Source of the DNA: DASUZD01 sp036377055
GTDB lineage: Bacteria; Actinomycetota; Thermoleophilia; Gaiellales; Gaiellaceae
Direction of reading: 5' to 3'
NCBI GenBank assembly: GCA_036377055.1
Contig: DASUZD010000209.1
Location: 1 to 6,832 of the forward strand
Length of the DNA stretch: 6,832 bases
Part shown: in pieces, positions 1 to 4,614 of the stretch
Layout of the letters: every line of letters starts with the position of its first letter
How positions within the stretch are numbered: the stretch's first letter is position 1
Made by a program: the position numbers and the translations under genes
Notes under the pieces: model-generated
What the model was told of the DNA's origin: nothing
Database searches by the model: none
The model's input: only the letters and a program-made list of their open reading frames with translations

Positions 1-1052
1 GGCTTCGTCGGCATCCCCGTCGACGGGCCGGCACGCTGGATGTCGAGGATCACGAGCGGCAGCTCCAGCGTCACCGCCAGCCCGATCGTCTCCGCCTTCA
101 GCACGACGCCCGGCCCGCTCGACGTCGACACACCCAACGAGCCGCCGAACGACGCGCCGAGCGCCGCGCCGACCGCCGCGATCTCGTCCTCGGCCTGGAA
201 CGTGCGGACGCCGAACTCCTTGTACCGCGCGAGCTCCTCGAGGATCCCGGACGCGGGCGTGATCGGATACGCGCCCAGGAACAGAGGCAACCCAGACTGC
301 ACCGAGGCTGCAACGAGCCCGAGCGCGAGCGCCTGGTTGCCCGTCACGTTCCGATAGACACCCGGGCGAAGCTTCGCGGGCTTGACCTCGTACGAGACGG
401 CGAAGGTCTCGGTCGTCTCGCCGAACGCGTAGCCCGCCCGGAACGCCTTAGTGTTCGCCTCGGCGATCGCCGGCTTCGAGGCGAACTTCTTCGCGATGAA
501 CTCGATCGTCCCCTCGGTCGGCCGGTTGTAGAGCCACGACATCAGGCCGAGCGCGAACATGTTCTTCGCGCGCTCCGCCTCGCGCTTCGTCACGCCGACG
601 TCCTTGAGCGCCTCGAGCGTCATCGACGTGAGCCCGATGTCGTGGACGTGGAAGTCGGCCAGCGAGCCGTCCTCGAGCGGGTTCGTCGCGTAGCCGGCCT
701 TCGTCAGATTGCGCTCGGTGAACGCGTCGCGGTCGACGATCAGCGTGCCGCCCTTCGGCAGGTCGCCGACGTTCGTCCGCAGGGCCGCCGGGTTCATCGC
801 CACGAGCACGTTCGGCTGGTCGCCGGGCGTGAGGATGTCGTGGTCGGCGAAGTGGACCTGGAAGCCCGAGACGCCGGGCAGCGAGCCCGCCGGCGCGCGG
901 ATCTCGGCCGGGAAGTCCGGGAACGTCGAGAGATCGTTCCCGAGGACGGCGGTCTCGCTCGTGAAGCGGCCGCCCGTGAGCTGCATCCCGTCTCCCGAAT
1001 CACCCGCGAAGCGGATGATCACGCGGTCCAGCTGCTCGACAGGCTTCGCCAT
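1..1052 (-). CDS. korA: 2-oxoacid:ferredoxin oxidoreductase, alpha subunit (gamma-alpha fusion), 5' part
   Basis: Large subunit of a thiamine-diphosphate enzyme that oxidatively decarboxylates a 2-oxoacid (probably 2-oxoglutarate) to the acyl-CoA and reduces ferredoxin in the cytoplasm. I read 350 uninterrupted codons; the gene leaves the window at its left edge, and full-length relatives are about 600 residues. Residues 10-210 are the gamma domain, with the signature AGDSGDGMQLTG at 16-27. Residues 235-350 begin the alpha (pyrimidine-binding) domain, with YPITPAS at 262-268, EDEIAAVGAALGAS at 288-301, TSSGPG at 310-315 and QRAGPSTGMPTK at 339-350. This gamma-then-alpha order is the KorA layout. 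The ATG at 1052 fits the usual KorA N-terminus, but the only SD-like AGGAG (1053-1057) touches the start codon with no spacer, so initiation may use a very short leader. The beta subunit gene (korB) normally follows, outside the window. Substrate specificity is inferred from the family. Confidence 0.95.
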   Translation of the reverse strand, partial: MAKPVEQLDRVIIRFAGDSGDGMQLTGGRFTSETAVLGNDLSTFPDFPAEIRAPAGSLPGVSGFQVHFADHDILTPGDQPNVLVAMNPAALRTNVGDLPKGGTLIVDRDAFTERNLTKAGYATNPLEDGSLADFHVHDIGLTSMTLEALKDVGVTKREAERAKNMFALGLMSWLYNRPTEGTIEFIAKKFASKPAIAEANTKAFRAGYAFGETTETFAVSYEVKPAKLRPGVYRNVTGNQALALGLVAASVQSGLPLFLGAYPITPASGILEELARYKEFGVRTFQAEDEIAAVGAALGASFGGSLGVSTSSGPGVVLKAETIGLAVTLELPLVILDIQRAGPSTGMPTK

Positions 1053-1065
1053 CTCCTGCCGGACA

Positions 1066-1071
1066 GGTATA
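1066..1071 (-). promoter_or_regulatory. Possible -10 element for korA
   Basis: In the 83-bp gap between korA and the CHRD gene, the minus strand reads TATACC, 13 bp upstream of the korA ATG. This is a fair -10 match and would give a leader of about 7 nt. No convincing -35 lies 16-18 bp further upstream. The same bases read TATAGC (1068-1073) on the plus strand and could equally serve the divergent CHRD gene. This is a weak call from hexamer similarity only. Confidence 0.25.
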
Positions 1072-1135
1072 GCGCAAACCGAACCCTCCCCTCCTCCGAA
1101 TGACACGCCGTAACCCGTCACCAGGGAGGGCACAC

Positions 1136-1588
1136 GTGAAGAAGCTCGTTCTCGCGCTCGCCGTGGCGGCGCTCGGCGCGATGCTGGCGGTGAGCATCGG
1201 GCTCGGGGCGACCCGCAGCGGGACCAAGATACTCAAGGCGAAGCTGACGGCCGGGCAGGAAGTTCCAAAGCCGAAGGGCGTTCCCGCGGGAGCGACCGGC
1301 GCCTTCACCGGCAAGCTCGTCGGCAACAAGCTGACGTGGAAGCTCACGTTCAAGGGCCTGAGCGGCAGGGCGATGGCCGCTCACATCCACATGGGCAAGC
1401 CGGGCAAGGCGGGGAACGTCATCGTCGTGCTCTGCCCGCCCAGGTGCGTGTCGGGCAGGTCCGGGACGGCGATCGTGAAGAAGGACGTGCGCGACGCGAT
1501 CGAGCACAACCTGACGTACGTGAACGTGCACACCGCGAAGAACCCCGGCGGCGAGATCCGCGGCCAGGTCAAGACCACCGAGAGCTAG
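1136..1588 (+). CDS. Secreted CHRD-domain protein
   Basis: Exported 150-residue protein consisting of a signal peptide and one CHRD domain, the beta-rich module named after chordin and also found alone in bacterial extracytoplasmic proteins; its bacterial role is unknown. Residues 1-25 form a typical signal peptide (VKK followed by a Leu/Ala/Val core, possible cleavage after GLGA). The CHRD domain covers 32-146: LTAGQEVP at 37-44, the GLSGRAMAAHIH block at 74-85, then the C-terminal signature NLTYVNVHTAKNPGGEIRGQ at 125-144. Cys100 and Cys104 (CPPRC) are the only cysteines and could form a disulfide after export. The GTG at 1136 is preferred over an in-frame ATG at 1100 because AGGGAGGG (1123-1130) sits 5 nt upstream of it and the protein then starts directly with the signal peptide. 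It is transcribed away from korA and ends facing the 78-residue gene. Confidence 0.9.
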   Translation: MKKLVLALAVAALGAMLAVSIGLGATRSGTKILKAKLTAGQEVPKPKGVPAGATGAFTGKLVGNKLTWKLTFKGLSGRAMAAHIHMGKPGKAGNVIVVLCPPRCVSGRSGTAIVKKDVRDAIEHNLTYVNVHTAKNPGGEIRGQVKTTES

Positions 1589-1610
1589 CGAAAGTTGGGA
1601 GGGGCACCCG

Positions 1611-1636
1611 CGGGGGCGGCTTCGGCGCCGCCCTCG
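1611..1636. terminator. GC-rich hairpin between convergent genes
   Basis: A 10-bp stem (CGGGGGCGGC paired with GCCGCCCTCG, one G-U pair) closes a TTCGGC hexaloop. It lies 22 bp after the CHRD stop and 4 bp beyond the stop of the convergent 78-residue gene, so it could end transcripts from both sides. There is no T-run on either flank, so it is not a canonical intrinsic terminator; U-less hairpins have been proposed as terminators in GC-rich actinobacteria. It may also be only a transcript-stabilising structure. Confidence 0.45.
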
Positions 1637-1640
1637 TGGC

Positions 1641-1877
1641 CTACTCCTCAGCCTGTCGCACGACCGTGAGGCCCCAGGCCGCGCCCGACGCGAATAGCTC
1701 GTCGGGGTCGACGTCGCCGAGCCAGCCTATGAAGTGCCGCTCCGGGTCGTCCGCGGTCGAGCCGTAGACGGCAGCGCGCTCCGCCGGCCGGGGCTCCTCG
1801 GCCTCGCCACGTTCGAGCGCCTCGAGCCGAGCCTCGGCCTCCTCGGCTGCCGGCCCTTCCATGTAGCCCCTAGGCAT
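1641..1877 (-). CDS. Hypothetical 78-residue acidic protein
   Basis: I do not recognise this family. The protein is small, soluble-looking and acidic, with no signal peptide, membrane segment or cysteine. Residues 6-32 are rich in Glu and Ala and probably helical (EEAEARLEALERGEAEE at 12-28). The C-terminal half is mixed, containing HFIGWLGDVDPDELF. The start ATG at 1877 overlaps the last 8 bases of marR and has a good SD (GGGAGG, plus-strand 1885-1890) 7 nt upstream inside the marR coding sequence, which argues for a real, co-transcribed and possibly translationally coupled gene. A second ATG five codons later (residue 6) is possible. Its position directly behind a MarR repressor suggests it belongs to that regulon. 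It could be an accessory to the repressor or simply a small housekeeping protein; no function is claimed. Confidence 0.6.
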   Translation of the reverse strand: MPRGYMEGPAAEEAEARLEALERGEAEEPRPAERAAVYGSTADDPERHFIGWLGDVDPDELFASGAAWGLTVVRQAEE

Positions 1878-2415
1878 CGGCTGCCTCCCCTTTCTCCCTC
1901 CGCTCGAGCGTGATCATGAGTCGTCGGAGGAGCGCGTTCAGCTGCTCCTTCTCGTCGTCGTTCAGCGCGGCGGCGACGAGCGCCTCCTTCCGAGCCTGGA
2001 CCTCGACGGCGTCCTCGTAGACCTTCTTTCCCTTCGGCGTCAGCTCGACGAGGACGGCTCGCCGGTCGTCCGGATCCGGCGACCGCTCTACGAGCCCTGC
2101 CTTCTCGAGCCGGTCGAGCCGGTTCGTCATCGCGCCGCTCGAGAGCTCGGTACGCGACGCGAGCCGACCGGGCGACCTGCGGTATGGCGGCCCCGCCTGG
2201 CGCAGCGAGCCCAGCACCTGCCACTCGCCGTAGGTGAGGTCGTAGTCGGCGAGCGTCTCTTCCAGCATGCGCTTGAGCCGCCGCGAGATGCCCATCGTCC
2301 GGTCGACGATCCCTTCGACCGCCGGGTCGAGGGCGGGAAGGATCTCGACGATCTGCTCGAGGAAGCGGTCGACGTGGTCGCGCTCTTCTTTCGAGGTCGG
2401 ATTTCTTGACGTCAA
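1870..2415 (-). CDS. MarR-family transcriptional regulator
   Basis: DNA-binding dimer of the MarR winged-helix family, which usually represses its own and a neighbouring gene until a small phenolic, oxidant or other ligand binds. The 181 residues show an N-terminal dimerisation helix (about 12-55), a winged helix-turn-helix at about 60-128, with the recognition helix in SSGAMTNRLDRLEKAGLV (92-109) and the wing with the hallmark DPDDRRAVLVELTPKGK (114-130), then a C-terminal dimerisation helix (about 133-172). There is no cysteine, so OhrR-type thiol oxidation sensing is excluded. The start is the TTG at 2415: AGGAG (plus-strand 2423-2427) lies 7 nt upstream. The reading frame stays open further upstream, but that part is shadow of other genes. 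The start codon lies inside a 16-bp palindrome, as expected for autoregulation. The 78-residue gene follows with an 8-nt overlap. The ligand is unknown. Confidence 0.93.
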   Translation of the reverse strand: MTSRNPTSKEERDHVDRFLEQIVEILPALDPAVEGIVDRTMGISRRLKRMLEETLADYDLTYGEWQVLGSLRQAGPPYRRSPGRLASRTELSSGAMTNRLDRLEKAGLVERSPDPDDRRAVLVELTPKGKKVYEDAVEVQARKEALVAAALNDDEKEQLNALLRRLMITLERREKGEAADA

Positions 2416-2418
2416 GAA
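2403..2418. promoter_or_regulatory. Perfect 16-bp palindrome, probable MarR operator
   Basis: TTCTTGACGTCAAGAA is identical to its own reverse complement. It covers the TTG start codon of marR (2413-2415) and the TTGACG -35 candidate of the divergent 58-residue gene. Size, perfect symmetry and position match operators of MarR dimers, so binding would be expected to block both marR and the divergent gene. The palindrome is seen directly; the regulator assignment is inferred from position. Confidence 0.65.
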
Positions 2419-2435
2419 GTGTCTCCTGCTACTCT
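2406..2435 (+). promoter_or_regulatory. Candidate promoter of the 58-residue gene
   Basis: TTGACG (2406-2411) and TACTCT (2430-2435) are separated by 18 bp, a reasonable sigma-70-like pair with the TAnnnT form of -10 common in actinobacteria. The predicted transcript would start near 2442, giving about a 40-nt leader with a strong SD. The -35 is embedded in the palindrome. Confidence 0.45.
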
Positions 2436-2447
2436 TCTTTCGACGTA

Positions 2448-2476
2448 AAGATACTCGACATCGAGGAAGGAGTCCA
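2448..2476 (-). promoter_or_regulatory. Candidate promoter of marR
   Basis: On the minus strand, TGGACT (2476-2471) and TATCTT (2453-2448) are 17 bp apart. Transcription would start near 2441, leaving about a 26-nt leader that carries the AGGAG of marR. It is back to back with the plus-strand promoter, so one operator could control both. Confidence 0.4.
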
Positions 2477-2480
2477 GCCG

Positions 2481-2657
2481 GTGTATCCACTCGATGAGCA
2501 AGGCCGCATGATCCTCGCCCGCGAACGCGCCGAGGCGCTTCGGGTCGACGGCCGCGAGACGCGCTCGCTGCGCTTCCGGATCGGGCGGCTCCTGATCGCG
2601 GCCGGCGCACAGCTGACGCGCGAAGCGCCGGCCGTGCGCTCACGCCCCGCCGTCTAG
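2481..2657 (+). CDS. Hypothetical 58-residue protein divergent from marR
   Basis: I do not recognise this small protein. It starts at GTG 2481, with an excellent SD (GGAAGGAG, 2465-2472) 8 nt upstream; the frame is open back to 2406, but this SD decides the start. It is strongly basic overall, with an Arg-rich helix (ILARERAEALRVDGRETR at 11-28) followed by RFRIGRLLIAAGAQL (31-45), which could be amphipathic or membrane-touching, and a Pro/Arg tail. It has no cysteine or signal peptide. It is expressed away from marR across a shared 65-bp control region, so it is a likely target of that repressor. Its last 18 bases overlap the 3' end of the opposite-strand VOC gene. The SD and promoter support a real gene; the function is unknown. 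Confidence 0.6.
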   Translation: MYPLDEQGRMILARERAEALRVDGRETRSLRFRIGRLLIAAGAQLTREAPAVRSRPAV

Positions 2658-3125
2658 CTCCGCGAGCAGCGCGTCGAGGTCGAACGGCGCGTTGAACATC
2701 GCGACTCCCTGCCCGTCCGGCGAGCGCGGCCACTCCTCCTCCGGCCGGTCGCGGTACAGCTCGACGCCGTTCTGGTCGGGGTCGCGAAGGTAGATCGCCT
2801 CGCTGACGCCGTGGTCGGTCGCGCCGGTGATCGGAATGCCGGCGTCGCGCACGCGCCGCAGCGCGTCGGCGAGCGTGCGACGGTCCGGGTAGCGGATCGC
2901 GACGTGGAAGAGGCCGGTCGTGCCAGGCGGTGGCGGCGAGCCGCCGCGGCTCTCCCACGTGTTCAGGCCGATGTGATGGTGGTACCCGCCCGCCGAGAGG
3001 AAGGCGGCCTGGTCACCGAAGCGCTGGGTCAGGTCGAAACCGAGCACGTCCCGGTAGAAGCCGAGCGCGCGGTCGATGTCGGCGACCTTCAGGTGGACGT
3101 GGCCGATGTCGACGCGCGGATCCAT
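2640..3125 (-). CDS. VOC (vicinal oxygen chelate) family protein, glyoxalase/extradiol-dioxygenase-like
   Basis: Cytoplasmic metalloenzyme-fold protein of 161 residues. It has two beta-alpha-beta-beta-beta halves: 7-57 (HVHLKVADIDRALGFYRDVLGF at 9-30) and about 72-125 (LFHVAIRYPDRRTLADALRR, then the terminal strand NGVELYRDRP at 119-128). The block GGYHHHIGLNTW (46-57) followed by GGSPPPPGTTG (61-71) is characteristic of a subgroup often annotated as catechol-2,3-dioxygenase-like. Candidate metal ligands are His9 or His11, His74 and Glu122. The true substrate is unknown; ring cleavage, glyoxalase chemistry or resistance functions are all found in this superfamily. The ATG at 3125 has no SD. 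A minus-strand TAACGT (3139-3134) ends 8 nt before it, consistent with a leaderless transcript. It is divergent from the DUF2182 gene and lies upstream of marR on the same strand. Confidence 0.93.
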   Translation of the reverse strand: MDPRVDIGHVHLKVADIDRALGFYRDVLGFDLTQRFGDQAAFLSAGGYHHHIGLNTWESRGGSPPPPGTTGLFHVAIRYPDRRTLADALRRVRDAGIPITGATDHGVSEAIYLRDPDQNGVELYRDRPEEEWPRSPDGQGVAMFNAPFDLDALLAELDGGA

Positions 3126-3179
3126 CGCCGCGGACGTTAGCGCTTGCGCGCGCCCGCAGCCTCGGGTTGTATCGCAACT

Positions 3180-3893
3180 GTGACCAGGACGTCCCACACG
3201 GCCGCGACGGTCATCGCGGCGAGCGCGCTCGCGGCTTGGATCGTCAGCGTGACGCGGATGCGCGGGATGGACATGGGCCCCGGCACCGACCTCGGCGGGC
3301 TGGGCTGGTTCCTCGGCATCTGGGTGACGATGATGGCGGCGATGATGCTGCCGTCGGCGATGCCGATGGTGCTCCTGTTCGGCCACGTCGCCGCCCGCCA
3401 GACCGCATCGCGCGGCGTGCTCGGCCCGACCGCCGTCTTCGTCGCCGGGTACCTCGGCGTCTGGACCGCGTTCGGGATCGTCGCGTTCGGCCTCGCGCGT
3501 CTCGTTCGCGACCTCGAGCCGGGCTTCGTCGCGGGCCACGGAAGGCTCGTCGCGGGCGCCGCCATCGTCACGGCCGGGCTCTACCAGGTGACGGCGCTCA
3601 AGCGCCTGTGCCTGCGGCACTGCCGCTCGCCGCTCGCGTTCCTCGTCGGCCATTGGCGCGACGGCGGCCTCGGCGCGATCGCGATGGGCGCGGCCCACGG
3701 TGCGTACTGCGTCGGCTGCTGCACAGGGCTGATGCTGATCCTGTTCGCGCTTGGCGTCATGAGCCTGCCGTGGATGGCTGTCGTGGCCGCGCTCGTCTTC
3801 GCCGAGAAGGTGCTTCCTGCGGGCGATCGGCTCTCGCCGCTCATCGCGGTCGGGCTCGTCGCGCTCGGCCTGTGGGTCGCCGTCCAGCCGTGA
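3180..3893 (+). CDS. DUF2182 polytopic membrane protein
   Basis: Integral membrane protein of the DUF2182 family (described as predicted metal-binding membrane proteins); its function is not established. The 237 residues contain about six or seven hydrophobic segments, near 8-24, 41-67, 81-106, 122-139, 164-195, 196-208 and 219-235. Family hallmarks are visible: the Met-rich helix GIWVTMMAAMMLPSAMPM (46-63), GLYQVTALKRLCLRHCRSPL (133-152) with Cys144, His147 and Cys148, and MGAAHGAYCVGCC (169-181) with His173, Cys177, Cys180 and Cys181. The MRGMDMG stretch (27-33) adds possible soft-metal ligands outside the bilayer. I chose GTG 3180; an in-frame TTG at 3144 would add 12 residues. Neither has an SD, so the mRNA may be leaderless. 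The stop overlaps the next gene's start (GTGA), implying translational coupling to DUF1326. A metal or thiol role is inferred from residue content only. Confidence 0.9.
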   Translation: MTRTSHTAATVIAASALAAWIVSVTRMRGMDMGPGTDLGGLGWFLGIWVTMMAAMMLPSAMPMVLLFGHVAARQTASRGVLGPTAVFVAGYLGVWTAFGIVAFGLARLVRDLEPGFVAGHGRLVAGAAIVTAGLYQVTALKRLCLRHCRSPLAFLVGHWRDGGLGAIAMGAAHGAYCVGCCTGLMLILFALGVMSLPWMAVVAALVFAEKVLPAGDRLSPLIAVGLVALGLWVAVQP

Positions 3894-4516
3894 GCGGAGA
3901 CGAGTACCTGCCCTGGCGCATCGCCGGCTCGTACTTCGAGTCGTGCAACTGCGAGGCGATCTGCCCGTGCCGGACCATCGGCGGGCGGCGCGGCGGCCGC
4001 TCGATGTACGGAATTTGCTTCGGCGCGCTCTCATGGCTCGTCGAGGAAGGCTCCGCCGGCGACGTCGAGCTCGGCGGCCTCGGCGCGGTCTTCCTCTACC
4101 GCTACGACGACGACGAGCCCGGCTCTCCCTGGCGCTTCGTGGTCCGCGTCGACGCGCGCGGCGACGACCGGCAGCGCGACGCGCTCGCCCGCATCCTGGT
4201 CGGGGAGCTCGGCGGCGACTCCGTGGTCGTCCTGCCGTGGGTCCGGAAGCCGAGCGACCTGCTCGACGTCGCGCCCGCGGCGATCGAGATCCGGCACGAG
4301 AACGGCGTGCACGAGCTGCGCGTCGGCCGCAGCGTCTTCGTCAGCGCGGGGCGCGAGGTGCCGACCGACGAGACGGTCGCGTGCATCGTGCCGGGCTACG
4401 ACCGACCCGGCACCGAGCTCTACGCCGACCGTTTCGAGGCCGCTGACGGCGAGTTCGAGTGGGAGCTCGTCGGCAACTGCGCGTTCGTCGGGCGGTTCGA
4501 CTACCGATCGAGCTGA
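3890..4516 (+). CDS. DUF1326 domain protein with CxC-x3-CxC motif
   Basis: A 208-residue protein of the DUF1326 family, whose biochemical role is unknown. The N-terminus has the family signature SYFESCNCEAICPC (14-27): Cys19, Cys21, Cys25 and Cys27 form CxC-x3-CxC, a cluster suited to binding a soft metal or to thiol chemistry. Cys43 (YGICFGALSW), Cys165 and Cys197 (GNCAFVG) are additional. The rest alternates strands and acidic loops (for example YRYDDDEPG at 70-78). No signal peptide or membrane helix is seen, so it probably acts on the cytoplasmic side, perhaps at the membrane with its partner. It starts at the GTG of a 4-base GTGA overlap with DUF2182, with no SD of its own, so ribosomes probably pass from one gene to the next. 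I recall DUF2182 and DUF1326 genes occurring together in other genomes, which would support joint action. A hairpin with a T-run follows 10 bp after the stop. Confidence 0.9.
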   Translation: MSGDEYLPWRIAGSYFESCNCEAICPCRTIGGRRGGRSMYGICFGALSWLVEEGSAGDVELGGLGAVFLYRYDDDEPGSPWRFVVRVDARGDDRQRDALARILVGELGGDSVVVLPWVRKPSDLLDVAPAAIEIRHENGVHELRVGRSVFVSAGREVPTDETVACIVPGYDRPGTELYADRFEAADGEFEWELVGNCAFVGRFDYRSS

Positions 4517-4525
4517 CGCGCTTGA

Positions 4526-4559
4526 CGGTGAGTCGGCACGGATCGACTGACCGACTTTT
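4526..4559 (+). terminator. Candidate intrinsic terminator after the DUF2182-DUF1326 pair
   Basis: CGGTGAGTCG (4526-4535) and CGACTGACCG (4544-4553) pair over 9 of 10 positions (one G-G mismatch) around an 8-nt loop, followed by ACTTTT ending at 4559. The hairpin begins 9 bases after the DUF1326 stop codon. The stem plus short T-run is a reasonable intrinsic terminator, although the region also holds repeated AGTC/GACT motifs that may be regulatory instead. Confidence 0.5.
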
Positions 4560-4584
4560 GTAGTCAAGATAGTCGTTTGACTAC
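4560..4584. promoter_or_regulatory. Inverted repeat, candidate operator of the XRE-TPR gene
   Basis: GTAGTCAA (4560-4567) and TTGACTAC (4577-4584) are exact reverse complements separated by 9 bp. The site is 31 bp upstream of the GTG start of the XRE-TPR gene. Its right arm contains TTGACT (4577-4582), which could be a -35 with GAAGAT (4600-4605) as a weak -10 after a 17-bp spacer. That would place the transcription start at or just before the start codon. The symmetry is directly visible; autoregulation by the adjacent HTH protein is inferred. Confidence 0.55.
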
Positions 4585-4614
4585 GTCCGTCTCGACCATG
4601 AAGATGCCCCGGAC

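Larger units (their letters stand above)
2383..2446. repeat. Pair of 15-bp direct repeats, 49 bp apart
   Basis: CTCTTCTTTCGAGGT at 2383-2397 and CTCTTCTTTCGACGT at 2432-2446 agree at 14 of 15 positions. The first copy lies in the first codons of marR; the second lies in the divergent intergenic region, between the two predicted -10 elements. The 16-bp palindrome sits between the copies. Confidence 0.6.

Noticed and set aside
642..1113. Two plus-strand open frames opposite the korA N-terminus
   Set aside because: Neither shows family features, whereas the minus strand encodes conserved oxidoreductase motifs over the same bases.
1118..1767. Open frames overlapping the CHRD gene in other frames and on the minus strand
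   Set aside because: Compositionally biased shadows; the CHRD frame has a signal peptide, SD and complete domain.
2416..2958. Upstream extension of the marR frame to 2958
   Set aside because: It runs through the divergent promoter region and two other genes in antisense; the TTG at 2415 has a well-placed AGGAG and yields a normal MarR length.
3166..3178. Short inverted repeat GTTG-N5-CAAC in the VOC/DUF2182 gap
   Set aside because: Four-base arms are expected by chance and no supporting repeat lies nearby, so I do not call it an operator.
2930..3889. Upstream extension of the DUF1326 reading frame back to 2930
   Set aside because: The extension reads DUF2182 and VOC DNA in a wrong frame and is Arg-rich junk; the GTGA overlap start at 3890 gives exactly the DUF1326 domain.
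3126..4034. Upstream extension of the VOC frame to 4034 on the minus strand
   Set aside because: The added residues are an Arg/Ala/His/Asp-rich shadow of DUF2182; the domain starts cleanly at ATG 3125.
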